A DNA stretch of 64,000 nt from JAIVJG01 sp964236735 (lineage in GTDB: Bacteria > Acidobacteriota > Blastocatellia > Pyrinomonadales > Pyrinomonadaceae), in NCBI GenBank assembly GCA_964236735.1, contig CAXSFM010000002.1, positions 248,001 to 312,000 of the forward strand, given 5' to 3'. The number at the start of each line of letters is the position of its first letter. The first letter of the stretch is position 1. The notes below the pieces were generated by a model. The model did not search any database and was not told the DNA's origin. It was given only the letters and a program-made list of their open reading frames with translations. Shown here in pieces: positions 51,353-60,450 of the stretch. The position numbers and the translations under genes were made by a program.

Positions 51353-52765
51353 ATGTCTGAAACTAAAAATACACTGCTTCGCGGTTTGACGCTGACGGAT
51401 TCAACATCACTCGTCGTCGGCACGGTCATCGGGACGGGAGTGTTCCTGAAGACCGCCGTGATGACGCAGCAACTCGGCTCTCCGAGTTTAGTTTTGCTGG
51501 CGTGGCTGGCGGCGGGACTGCTCTCGCTGGCCGGCGCGTTGACCTACGCGGAACTCGGCGCGATGTTTCCGCAAGCCGGCGGGGAATACGTCTATCTCGG
51601 CAAAGCCTACGGCGACGCGCCGGCTTTTCTCTACGGGTGGATGCAATTCGCGGTCGCGGCGACGGGCGGGATTGCGGCGATCAGCACCGGGTTCGCCATC
51701 TTCCTCTCGGCGTTGATACCGTTGGGCGGCGCGTGGGTCGAGCGGACTTTTCATCTGTTCGGTCAGGAGTTTCACTGGCAGTTTGGACTGGCGCAACTGG
51801 TGGCCGTCGCCGCGATAGTTTTATTCTCGGCCATCAACTGCATCGGCGTGGTGGTCGGCGGTCGCGTGCAATCGATCTTAACGGGCGCGAAGATTTTAGG
51901 CATCGTCGTCATCATCGCGGGCGTCTTCTTTTTCTCGCGCGGCGCCAGTTGGTCGCATCTGGCGACGCCCGCCGAGACTCCGCAATGGAGCGGACTACAA
52001 TCGTTTGGCGTGGCGATGATGGCGGCGCTCTGGGCTTATAACGGCTGGTATGCGCTGCCGCTCGTGGCGGGCGAAGTCGAGAATCCGCGCCGCAATGTTC
52101 CGCGCGGCTTAATCTGCGGGATGCTGCTGGTGTTGGTGATTTATCTGCTGACCAATCTCGCGTATTTTTACGCGCTCCCGCTCGCAGAGATTGTGACTTC
52201 AAACTCGACGGCGCATCGCGAAGCGCTGCCGGTCGCGGCCAAAGCGGCGCAGACTTTCCTCGGCCCGGTGGGGACGGCTTTCATTTCCGTCGCCTTTATC
52301 GTCTCGACCGTTGGCGCGCTCAACGGAATCATTTTGTCGAACGCGCGCATCCCGTTTGCGATGGCGCGCGACGGCTTATTTTTTAAGCGGATGGGTGAAG
52401 TGGGAAAGAGTAGCCACGTACCTGTGTGGGCGATTATCTTTCAGGGCGCGTGGGCGAGCGTGCTGGCTCTCTCCGGCACGTTCGATCAAATCACCACTTA
52501 CTCGATTTTCGCGCTGTGGCTGTTTTTCGGCGTGACGGCGAGTTCGGTCTTCGTCCTGCGTCGAAAGATGCCGGACGCGGAGCGGCCTTACCGGACTCTG
52601 GGATACCCGGTCGTGCCGTTCATCTTTATACTCGTGGCGGCGTGGCTCGTCATCAACACGATCCTGACCAGTCCGGTCGAGTCTCTGGCCGGACTCGTGC
52701 TCATCGCGCTCGGATTGCCGGTTTATTTTTACTTTAAGCGTGGACGGCAGCAGCGCAGCGTTTGA
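51353..52765 (+). CDS. APC family amino acid permease
   Basis: 470 residues with about twelve membrane helices. The start SLVVGTVIGTGVFLKTAVMT is the APC signature around the unwound first helix (GTVIGTGVF). Other marks: ALTYAELGAMFPQAGGEYVYLGKAYG in part, and GWYALPLVAGEVENPRRNVPRGL in part. APC proteins import amino acids by proton or exchange transport; the substrate is unknown. It converges with rodA, leaving only 22 nt between stop codons. Confidence 0.95.
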   Translation: MSETKNTLLRGLTLTDSTSLVVGTVIGTGVFLKTAVMTQQLGSPSLVLLAWLAAGLLSLAGALTYAELGAMFPQAGGEYVYLGKAYGDAPAFLYGWMQFAVAATGGIAAISTGFAIFLSALIPLGGAWVERTFHLFGQEFHWQFGLAQLVAVAAIVLFSAINCIGVVVGGRVQSILTGAKILGIVVIIAGVFFFSRGASWSHLATPAETPQWSGLQSFGVAMMAALWAYNGWYALPLVAGEVENPRRNVPRGLICGMLLVLVIYLLTNLAYFYALPLAEIVTSNSTAHREALPVAAKAAQTFLGPVGTAFISVAFIVSTVGALNGIILSNARIPFAMARDGLFFKRMGEVGKSSHVPVWAIIFQGAWASVLALSGTFDQITTYSIFALWLFFGVTASSVFVLRRKMPDAERPYRTLGYPVVPFIFILVAAWLVINTILTSPVESLAGLVLIALGLPVYFYFKRGRQQRSV

Positions 52766-52787
52766 ATGAAGAAGTCAGAGCGTCGTT

Positions 52788-53912
52788 TCAGTTGACGAAG
52801 CGGCGCAGGCGGACGCTGATGGCGAAGCCGATGGTGATAAGCGTGGCGAGGACGGCGGAGATGCCCGCGCTCATCAAAGGCAGAGGCACGCCGATGACGG
52901 GCAGGATGCCGAGCGCCATCCCGACGTTGACGAAAATTTGAAACGCTAACCCGCCGACAATCGCCATGATGACGAGCATCCCCGTGCGGTCGGGCGCGCG
53001 CCGTGCGCCGGCAATGAGTTTGGTGAGCAGGACTGCATAGGCCAGCAGCAACAGTCCCGCGCCGACGAAGCCCGTCGTCTCAGCGGTGACGGCAAAGATG
53101 AAGTCGGTTTGCGGCTCAGGTAAAAATTTGAGACGGCTTTGCGACGCGGGGTCGTCGGACGCGCCGGAGCCGGTTAAGCCGCCCTTGCCGACCGTGATGA
53201 TGGACTGCCATGTGTGATAACCCACGTCGCGCCGGTCTGCGTTCTCTGGGTCGAGAATGACTTCGATGCGTTTCTGTTGATACTGCTTGATAACTCCGGC
53301 CTTGACTCCCACCACCCACGCGGCGGGCACGGCGAGCGTGCCGAGGACGAGCGCGGCGATGACCAGCCACATCCGCACGGCTGAAAGAAAAAGGATGACG
53401 GCGAGCAGAGGGAAGTAAGTCAGCGATTGTCCCGCGTCCGGCTCCAGCATGATGAGGCTGATGGGCAGGATGAGGATACCGACGCCGACCATAATCTCTT
53501 TGATGCTCAGAGCTTTCTGGCGCGGCCTGCCGAAGTAGCGCGCGAGCATGAGCACCGTCGGAATCTTCATAAACTCCGACGGCTGAAACTGTCCGAGTCC
53601 GGGAATGCCGATCCAGCAACGCTGCCCGTTAACTTTGAGACCGATGCCCGGCACGAGCACGATGACGAGCAGCAAAAGTCCGAAGACGTAGAAGGCGGGC
53701 GCGAAATGGAGCAGCTTGCGATAGTCCGTGAAGGCGACGACGAGCATCAGGACGAGCGAGATGCCGAGTCCGATCAACTGCTTTTTCCAGAAGCCCGCGT
53801 CGGGCGTCGCGGTGTAAATCATCCACGTCCCGAACAGCGCAATCGCCACCGCCAGCAGCGTCAGCAGCCAGTCGAAATCACGGAAGCGTTTGGTCTCTAG
53901 GATTGCAGACAT
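52788..53912 (-). CDS. rodA: Rod-shape SEDS glycosyltransferase RodA
   Basis: 374 residues from ATG 53912. A longer frame (to 53981) reads repeat E18 as protein and is rejected. About ten membrane helices; SEDS marks include KVNGQRCWIGIPGLGQFQPSEFMKIP in part, IMLEPDAGQSLTYFPL (with the catalytic-type Asp), YHTWQSIITVGKGGLTGSG and LPLMSAGISAV. RodA elongates glycan strands along the cell wall together with PBP2 (mrdA, directly upstream). Last gene of the mreB-mreC-mreD-mrdA-rodA unit. Confidence 0.97.
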   Translation of the reverse strand: MSAILETKRFRDFDWLLTLLAVAIALFGTWMIYTATPDAGFWKKQLIGLGISLVLMLVVAFTDYRKLLHFAPAFYVFGLLLLVIVLVPGIGLKVNGQRCWIGIPGLGQFQPSEFMKIPTVLMLARYFGRPRQKALSIKEIMVGVGILILPISLIMLEPDAGQSLTYFPLLAVILFLSAVRMWLVIAALVLGTLAVPAAWVVGVKAGVIKQYQQKRIEVILDPENADRRDVGYHTWQSIITVGKGGLTGSGASDDPASQSRLKFLPEPQTDFIFAVTAETTGFVGAGLLLLAYAVLLTKLIAGARRAPDRTGMLVIMAIVGGLAFQIFVNVGMALGILPVIGVPLPLMSAGISAVLATLITIGFAISVRLRRFVN

Positions 53913-53917
53913 AGACA

Positions 53918-54003
53918 AGTGATGAGTGATGAGTGATGAGTGATGAGTGATGAGAAAGAACCTGCTGTCTTCTCTTATCACTCATCACTTATCTCTTATC
54001 ACT
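53918..54003. repeat. Heptad hairpin E18 (GTGATGA word)
   Basis: Left arm 53918-53954 contains five consecutive GTGATGA heptamers. Right arm 53972-54003 carries CTTATCACTCATCACTTATC and more. The stop TGA of mrdA (54001-53999, minus strand) is in the right arm. On the minus strand the rodA ATG follows 5 nt after the arm. The junction contains nothing else. Confidence 0.92.
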
Positions 54004-55903
54004 GTTTTCGAGCTACCTGCTCCGTCGTCGCAGGCTTTGACGCAAGCTCCGGGTGCGCTTTCTGGAGGTAGGCTTCATAGACGCTATGCACGGCGGGAGC
54101 GGCGAACTTGCCGCCGAAGCCGACGTTTTCGATGAGCGCGATCATCGCGACTTCGGGCTTGAAGGCGGGCGCGTAAGAGACGAACCACGAATGGTCTTTG
54201 TTCTTGCCCGTGTCCTTGCCGAGTCCGACGACCTGCGCCGTGCCGGTCTTGCCCGCGACATCGAAGCCCTCGATGCGCGCCGCGTTGCCCGTCCCGCCCG
54301 CTTCATTGACGACGCCCCACATGCCGCCGACGACGAGTTCGTGCTGGTCTTGCGGAATCGGAATGATCTTCGGTTCGAGCCGGTCGAAGATTTGTCTTGG
54401 GCGCGCGGCGAACGGCCCGACCTCACTGACGGCTTTCGCTTCTTTCAAAAGATGCGGGACGTAGAGCTTGCCGCCGTTGGCGACTGCGGCCTGCGCGCGG
54501 AGCATGGCGAGCGGCGTGACGAAATCATAAACCTGTCCGAACGAGGCATAGACCGTGTCAATGTCTCTCCATTCGGGGTCGCGCGGATTGAAGCGCGCCT
54601 TGAACTCGCGCGAAGGCGTCCAGCTAATCAACTCGCGCGGCAAATCAACGCCCGTGCGCTTGTTGAGTTCAAATTCGTCAACCATCTGCTCGATGCCTTC
54701 GAGTTCCATCTTGAGGCCGAGACGATAAAAGTAGCCGTCGCAAGAGGCGCGAATCGCCGCGTGCAATTCCGGCGTGCCGTGGCTGCCCATGCAACGCGTG
54801 AATTTGTTGCCGATGGTGATGCCGCCGCCGCAGACGAGGTGCGAGTTCTTGAGGGTGATCGCGCCCTGTTGCAGCCCTGCGGTCGCCATCAAGGTTTTCC
54901 AGGTCGAGCCGGGAGGATAGCGTCCGCGGATGGCGCGGTTCGTCAGCGGCGTAAGCGGATCGCGAAGCAGCAGGTTGGCTTCGGCGCGTCCGGCTTTCGT
55001 GCCGATGCGTTGCGAGAAGAGGTTCGGGTCGTAAGTCGGATACGAGGCCATCGCCAGAATCTCGCCGTTGTTCGGGTCGAGCGTAATGATGACGCCGCGC
55101 TTCGACGGCGAGTTGCGGAGTTGCTCTTCGGCGGCCAACTGCAAGTCGAGATCAATCGTCGAGACGATGTCCTGCCCCGGTTGCGGCGCGACGACTTCGA
55201 GTTCGCGCTGAATGCGCCCGCGACTGTCCACTTCGACCTTGCGATAGCCGTCGCGCCCGCGCAGTGTGCGGTCGTAGGTTAGCTCCATCCCGTCCTGCCC
55301 GACGATGTCGCCGGAGATGTACGGATTCTCTTTGTAGTCTTTGTACTTCGGCTGCTTCAACTGTTCGGGGCCGATCTCGCCGACGTAGCCGAGTACGTGC
55401 GCGAGCACGCCGTTTTCAGGATAACGCCTTTGCGGTTGCTCGCGGACACTGAGCATCGGAAGCTCAAGGTTGTGCGCGTCAACCCAGGTGATGTCGTTGG
55501 TCGTCGCGCCCTCTTTGACCGTGATGGGTTCTGACGGCGCGAGAGATTTCATCTCATCGAAACGCTCGCGCAGCAAGTCTGCGTCGAGGCCGAGTCCCGG
55601 CGCGATCTGGTCAATGATGGACGAGAGGTCAACGCCCTTGATGTCCTCGCGCAATAGAATGATGTTGTAGGTCGAGCGCGAGTCAACGAGAAGTTTGCCG
55701 TTGCGGTCGAAAATCGCGCCGCGCGGTGCGGGAATCCGCAACAAACGGATGCGCTGGTTCTCCGCGCGCTCGGCGTAATAGTCGTGGTTGACGACCTGTA
55801 GAAAGTAAGCGCGCACGCCGAGCACGACCAGCACGGCCAGCACCAACCCGTGCAGAATGTTCACGCGCAGGCGTAGATTTTGCGACTCGTCTTCAAATTT
55901 CAT
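53999..55903 (-). CDS. mrdA: Penicillin-binding protein 2
   Basis: 634 residues. N-terminal membrane helix (about 15-33), pedestal domain with PAPRGAIFDRNGKLLVDSRSTYNI in part, and a transpeptidase domain with PGSTWKTLMA (catalytic Ser), SCDGYFY (second motif, S-x-D as in E. coli PBP2) and AGKTGTAQ. It cross-links peptidoglycan during elongation with RodA. Its position between mreD and rodA is classical. The last codons QV-ARKQ run into E18, which supplies the stop. Confidence 0.97.
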   Translation of the reverse strand: MKFEDESQNLRLRVNILHGLVLAVLVVLGVRAYFLQVVNHDYYAERAENQRIRLLRIPAPRGAIFDRNGKLLVDSRSTYNIILLREDIKGVDLSSIIDQIAPGLGLDADLLRERFDEMKSLAPSEPITVKEGATTNDITWVDAHNLELPMLSVREQPQRRYPENGVLAHVLGYVGEIGPEQLKQPKYKDYKENPYISGDIVGQDGMELTYDRTLRGRDGYRKVEVDSRGRIQRELEVVAPQPGQDIVSTIDLDLQLAAEEQLRNSPSKRGVIITLDPNNGEILAMASYPTYDPNLFSQRIGTKAGRAEANLLLRDPLTPLTNRAIRGRYPPGSTWKTLMATAGLQQGAITLKNSHLVCGGGITIGNKFTRCMGSHGTPELHAAIRASCDGYFYRLGLKMELEGIEQMVDEFELNKRTGVDLPRELISWTPSREFKARFNPRDPEWRDIDTVYASFGQVYDFVTPLAMLRAQAAVANGGKLYVPHLLKEAKAVSEVGPFAARPRQIFDRLEPKIIPIPQDQHELVVGGMWGVVNEAGGTGNAARIEGFDVAGKTGTAQVVGLGKDTGKNKDHSWFVSYAPAFKPEVAMIALIENVGFGGKFAAPAVHSVYEAYLQKAHPELASKPATTEQVARKQ

Positions 55904-55914
55904 AAGGCGGATAT

Positions 55915-55987
55915 GAGATGTTGGATGTTGGAGGTTAGATGTTAGGAAAAATGCCTGTTTTAACTAACATCTAACATCTAACCTCTT
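55915..55987. repeat. Heptad hairpin E19 (GTTAGAT/GTTGGAT word)
   Basis: Left arm: GAGATGTTGGATGTTGGAGG and TTAGATGTTAGG (55915-55946), right arm 55961-55987. The core GAGGTTAGATGTTAG (55931-55945) pairs perfectly with 55971-55985. It lies between mreD and mrdA. Confidence 0.88.
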
Positions 55988-55993
55988 CCTCGT

Positions 55994-56536
55994 TTACCTT
56001 CTTCTTCCCACAGAGCGGCGCGCGACGCGGCGGCGAAAGGCGAACTGCCGGCGCGTGCGTGCGGTGTCGCTGAAAAATATGTCGAGCAGGTAGGCGAGGA
56101 GCGTTCCTGCCACGGTCGTACAAATAATCTTGAAGGCCATCGTGTCGGCCAGAGAGTCGCCCATCGGCGTCGGCAACTGTCCAAGCAGGCGATGGAGCAG
56201 CAGATAGATGAGCGCATCGAAGGCCGCCGCGCCCGCCAGCACCGGGATGCGGAGCAAAGGGTTGTCGAGCATGATGCGCGTCACGACGGCGGCGATTAAG
56301 TAAGCCGTCAGCGTCTTGGAAAATCCGCCCGCGCCGATCAGTCCCTGACTGAGCAGGTCTGTGGCGAGTCCTGAGACGGTTCCCACCACGAGCGCGAGCA
56401 GCGCGTCGCGACGCAGCGCGAAATAGACCACCATGATGAGCGGCAAGTCCGCGTAAGCCAACGGCGGCCACAGCGCGCGCAGGCTCGACTGCAAAATCAC
56501 GGCCAGCGTTACGCAGAGAACTATCTTCCATTTCAT
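55994..56536 (-). CDS. mreD: Rod shape-determining membrane protein MreD
   Basis: 180 residues from ATG 56536; the longer frame to 56614 translates repeat E20. Five membrane helices, starting with WKIVLCVTLAVILQSSL and LPLIMVVYFALRRDALLALVVGTVSGLATDLLSQG in part, which is the MreD pattern. The tail is Arg-rich. MreD links MreC and the wall synthases to MreB. The family is weakly conserved, but position between mreC and mrdA makes the call firm. Confidence 0.93.
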   Translation of the reverse strand: MKWKIVLCVTLAVILQSSLRALWPPLAYADLPLIMVVYFALRRDALLALVVGTVSGLATDLLSQGLIGAGGFSKTLTAYLIAAVVTRIMLDNPLLRIPVLAGAAAFDALIYLLLHRLLGQLPTPMGDSLADTMAFKIICTTVAGTLLAYLLDIFFSDTARTRRQFAFRRRVARRSVGRRR

Positions 56537-56543
56537 AAGAGCC

Positions 56544-56630
56544 AGTGATGAGTGATGAGTGATGAGTGATAAGTGATAAGAAAAAGCAAGAAGTTCTTTC
56601 TCATCACTTATCACTCATCACTCATCACTT
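56544..56630. repeat. Heptad hairpin E20 (GTGATGA/GTGATAA word)
   Basis: Arms 56551-56580 and 56600-56629 pair at 29 of 30 positions around a 19-nt loop; the left array starts at 56544. The mreC stop TGA (56627-56625 on the minus strand) is in the right arm. The mreD ATG (56536) is 7 nt from the left end. Confidence 0.95.
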
Positions 56631-57524
56631 GCTTTTCCCCTTGCTCACATTCGGCAGCGACTTCTCCGGTGCGGAGCGTGTCGGCGGTTGATATTGAAGG
56701 ACGAGCACCTCTTGCAAAGAATCGAGCCGCGCGCCGGGCTTGACGTAGATCGTGTGCGGTGTGGTCGCCGAGCCGGGTTTGATTTCTACCACAGAGCCGA
56801 CGTTCAACTGAGGTGGATAGATACCGTCTTGTCCGGTGGTAGCCACAGCGTCGCCGACGTTGATCGTTTCCAGACCCGACACGTAGCGCATTTCCAGTAA
56901 ACCGTTTTTGCCGTAGCCGCGCACCGAGCCGATGGCGTTCGATGCGCCGAGTTGCCCGACGACCGCGCCCGCCGCCGTCCGCTCGTCCGTCAACAGCATC
57001 ACCTCTGACGAGAACGGGCCGACTTCGACGATGCGCCCGACGATGCCTTCGGGCGTCGCGACCGGCATGTTCAAGTCCACCCCGTTGGCGGAGCCTCGAT
57101 TGATGATGATGGAATTGAACCAGACGGACGGGTCGCGTGCGATGACGCGCGCCGCGACGGACTTGTAACCCGCGCCCTGTTGAAAGTCGAGCATCTTCCG
57201 CAGACGCTCGTTTTCGTCGCGCGCCGCTCGCGCCTCACGCAGTTCGGTGTCGGCATCAACGAGGCGTTGCTTCAAAGACTCGTTCTCAGCTTCGGCGCGG
57301 CGCATATTGCCGATGCGTTGGAAGAAGCCGACGCCGGAGCCTCCCGCCCACGAGACGCCGTTCTGGAATGGCGACGCGGCGGCCTGCCCCCAGACGCGAA
57401 TCACGCGCTGCTTACTGACGGGGTCTTTCGCATCCCACGCCATCAGTCCGAAGTTGAGCGCGAGCAACACGAGCAGCCACACAGGTGCGCGCTGCCGTAT
57501 CTCTTTCTGCGTGCTGCGTACCAT
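56625..57524 (-). CDS. mreC: Rod shape-determining protein MreC
   Basis: 299 residues from ATG 57524; the longer frame to 57566 reads repeat E21. One membrane helix (APVWLLVLLALNFGLMAW), a coiled coil (residues 70-105: RRAEAENESLKQRLVDADTELREAR in part), then two beta barrels with VARVIARDPSVWFNSIIINRGSANGV in part and MPVATPEGIVGRIVEVGPFSSEVMLLTD in part. MreC connects MreB filaments with PBP2 in the periplasm. The basic tail GKSK and the stop codon lie at E20. Confidence 0.96.
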   Translation of the reverse strand: MVRSTQKEIRQRAPVWLLVLLALNFGLMAWDAKDPVSKQRVIRVWGQAAASPFQNGVSWAGGSGVGFFQRIGNMRRAEAENESLKQRLVDADTELREARAARDENERLRKMLDFQQGAGYKSVAARVIARDPSVWFNSIIINRGSANGVDLNMPVATPEGIVGRIVEVGPFSSEVMLLTDERTAAGAVVGQLGASNAIGSVRGYGKNGLLEMRYVSGLETINVGDAVATTGQDGIYPPQLNVGSVVEIKPGSATTPHTIYVKPGARLDSLQEVLVLQYQPPTRSAPEKSLPNVSKGKSK

Positions 57525-57527
57525 AAA

Positions 57528-57610
57528 GGCAGTGGGCAGTAGGCAGTGGCCGGTGGTCAGTTGCAATCAGGTCTTTGACTGCTCACTGACCACCGGCCAC
57601 TGACCACCGC
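57528..57610. repeat. Heptad hairpin E21 (GGCAGTG/AGGCAGT word)
   Basis: The core CAGTGGCCGGTGGTCAGT (57544-57561) pairs perfectly over 18 bp with 57585-57602. Outer heptamers GGCAGTG GGCAGTA GGCAGTG precede it. It fills the gap between the mreB stop (57614) and the mreC start (57524). Confidence 0.9.
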
Positions 57611-57613
57611 TTT

Positions 57614-58660
<1,047 letters not shown>

Positions 58661-59106
58661 TTAATCCTGTCCGTATCTGTAATTTTAACTGCGTCAGAGA
58701 ATAGTCGCCGCGCCGGTCGTGAGAGAGTTCTAAACGGTCGTTCTCATCGAAACGCACAGCAGCACGAAACGGCAAAGATACACCGAAAAGCGTCTCAAAC
58801 GCTAACCGCGAGGACTTTAACGAATGTGTCCGGGACAAGCAAAAGCTCCGACCTCAAAACGCGCCGGTCGCCTCGCTCTGGCAGGGGGGCTGCAAGCGGC
58901 AACTAAGCTACACGAATGCTTTACCGCATGAGCGGGAAAATGTCTATCACTTTTTTCGCGGGCGGGAGCTGATTTTGCTGCCGGTCAAAAATTTGAGACT
59001 TCAAAGGTGCGGCATTTTCAGGAGGGATGTGAAGTTAAAGCGAATGACGCAACTTCGGTATTCGTTCGGCGCTCATCTCCTGCTTGTTTTGACCCGTTGG
59101 TGTAGC
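58661..59106. other. Intergenic region between mreB and the toxin-antitoxin pair
   Basis: 446 bp between divergently transcribed genes; it must hold the mreB promoter on the minus strand and that of the antitoxin gene on the plus strand. On the minus strand a TAGACA followed 17 nt later by TAAAGC (about 58950-58920) is a weak candidate. Plus-strand TTGACC at 59089-59094 is a possible -35 of the antitoxin gene. No gene or repeat is seen. Confidence 0.4.
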
Positions 59107-59124
59107 GTACAGTAATTCTGTACA
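59107..59124 (+). promoter_or_regulatory. Palindromic operator of the YefM/YoeB-type toxin-antitoxin pair
   Basis: GTACAG TAATT CTGTAC is a perfect 6-bp inverted repeat 20 nt before the antitoxin start. Its right half contains TGTACA, the core sequence bound by YefM of E. coli. It would cover the -10 region of a promoter with TTGACC at 59089. Autorepression by the antitoxin is inferred. Confidence 0.65.
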
Positions 59125-59142
59125 TCTTTTGCGGAGTATCCA

Positions 59143-59430
59143 ATGCCTAATCAGACGACCTATACCAAAGCGCGTGCCAACCTTGCCAAACTCTGCAACC
59201 AGGTTGCAGACAATCGAGAGATCATCATTATCAACAGGCGTGGCTCCGAAGACGTTGCTTTAGTCGCAGCGTCGGAACTTTCCAGCCTGCTCGAAACGGC
59301 TCATTTGCTTCGCTCTCCGAAAAACGCCCAACGCTTGCTCACGGCGCTGAATCGCGCCACCGCCCGGAAAGTGAAACCTCAGAGCGTAGAAAAGCTGCGT
59401 CAGGAGATCGGGCTTGACGAAAAAGAGTAA
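59143..59430 (+). CDS. Antitoxin of the Phd/YefM family
   Basis: 95 residues. N-terminal Phd/YefM DNA-binding fold: TYTKARANLAKLCNQVADNREIIIINRRGSEDVALVAASEL in part, very close to the YefM pattern. The C-terminal half (KPQSVEKLRQEIGLDEKE) is the toxin-binding tail. It overlaps the toxin gene by 17 nt. YefM-type antitoxins neutralise YoeB and repress their own operon, probably at the palindrome 59107-59124. Confidence 0.93.
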   Translation: MPNQTTYTKARANLAKLCNQVADNREIIIINRRGSEDVALVAASELSSLLETAHLLRSPKNAQRLLTALNRATARKVKPQSVEKLRQEIGLDEKE

Positions 59431-59713
59431 ATCTCACGAGGGTCAGCAAAAAGCGTTACGAGCGGCAGTCTTTCATCCAGAGTTCAGGGAAGATTTGCGT
59501 TACTGGGTGGAGACGGATCGCAGAGTTGCTCTCCGCGCCTTCGATTTGATCGAAGCGGTCATGCGCGACCCGTTCGACGGCATCGGTAAGCCTGAGCCAT
59601 TGAAATATCTGGCGTCAGGCGCATGGTCGCGTCGCTTAACGCAAGAGCATCGTCTGGTGTATCTGGTCACCGATGATCGAATTGATTTTCTGCAAGCGCG
59701 TTATCATTACTGA
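59414..59713 (+). CDS. YoeB-type mRNA interferase toxin
   Basis: 99 residues from TTG 59414, inside the antitoxin gene. The RelE/YoeB fold ends in the characteristic GIGKPEPLKYLASGAWSRRL, then QEHRLVYLVTDDRIDFLQARYHY in part. The catalytic set of YoeB (Glu of KPEPL, Arg of SRRL, His and Tyr of the final RYHY) is complete, so the toxin is likely active. It cuts mRNA on the ribosome. The N-terminus is about 14 residues longer than E. coli YoeB. Confidence 0.93.
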   Translation: MTKKSKSHEGQQKALRAAVFHPEFREDLRYWVETDRRVALRAFDLIEAVMRDPFDGIGKPEPLKYLASGAWSRRLTQEHRLVYLVTDDRIDFLQARYHY

Positions 59714-59763
59714 TACGCCGCCCGCGCATGACTCGTCGGATAATAAAAGCGTCGGAATAGCTA

Positions 59764-59793
59764 TTGACGCGCGCGGTGCGTTGGACGTATCTT
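59764..59793 (+). promoter_or_regulatory. Probable promoter of the 59937 gene
   Basis: TTGACG (59764-59769), 18-nt spacer, TATCTT (59788-59793). It lies 144 bp before a hypothetical gene and 51 bp after the toxin gene. The leader in between holds no gene. Confidence 0.5.
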
Positions 59794-59936
59794 GCGTCCG
59801 TTCGTCGAGCGTTATTTCCTGCCGGCGCGTCAGACTCGAAAAGTCGCCGGCCTCACATCAACTCTTCAAACCGTCGGGACATGGCGTGTCTTGAAAGATT
59901 CAACACGCGCACGAGTCCTGACAAGGAGAACCCACG

Positions 59937-60407
59937 ATGCCTGACAATCGCATCAGCGCGCGTCTGTCCGCCGCAGACCAGCAGGCGGTCTTGGCCGCCA
60001 TCCAAACCATCCGACAAAAGCTCCCGTTCCTGATAGACCTCTCGCCAGACGAGCGGCGCAAGCTGCCCAAGATGGGCGACACAGGGCACGGCTTCGTCCA
60101 ACAGGCTTTGACCGTCGCCGCGCAGAACACGGACATCCTGCCGCGCTCCTTCGACGTGGACGAGTTTCAGCAGGACGTGGAATTGCTCGCCGCGCTGCAA
60201 CCCATCGCCGCCGCGCTCGCGCAATTGGGGGAACTCGTGGACGACACCTATCTCGAAGTGGGAGCCGAAGCTTATGCTGCGGCGCTCGCCGTCTATGCTT
60301 ACGCCCGCACGGGCAACAAAGGCGCGGCGCTCGACACCGCGCTCGACGGCATGGCGCGACGCTTCGCACGCAAAACGAGCAAAGAGCCGCCCACGCCCGC
60401 GAAATAG
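59937..60407 (+). CDS. Conserved-looking protein of unknown function
   Basis: 156 residues, start supported by AAGGAGAACC 6 nt upstream. Mostly helical and soluble: RISARLSAADQQAVLAAIQTI, FLIDLSPDERRKLPKMGDTGHGFVQQAL in part, LGELVDDTYLEVGAEAYAAAL. No membrane segment or signal peptide. I do not recognise the family. It stands alone after the toxin-antitoxin pair and is followed by the 21-bp tandem array. Confidence 0.8.
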   Translation: MPDNRISARLSAADQQAVLAAIQTIRQKLPFLIDLSPDERRKLPKMGDTGHGFVQQALTVAAQNTDILPRSFDVDEFQQDVELLAALQPIAAALAQLGELVDDTYLEVGAEAYAAALAVYAYARTGNKGAALDTALDGMARRFARKTSKEPPTPAK

Positions 60408-60450
60408 CCACCCGCCCGCCTCAACGCCCCGCGCGACCTTCACGCGGGCG

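Noticed and set aside
52788..53981. Extended RodA start reading ITHHSSLITHHLS
   Set aside because: The extra residues are translation of heptad repeat E18; similar repeat-derived leaders appear before mreD, mreC and the GGDEF gene. The conserved proteins begin at the inner ATG.
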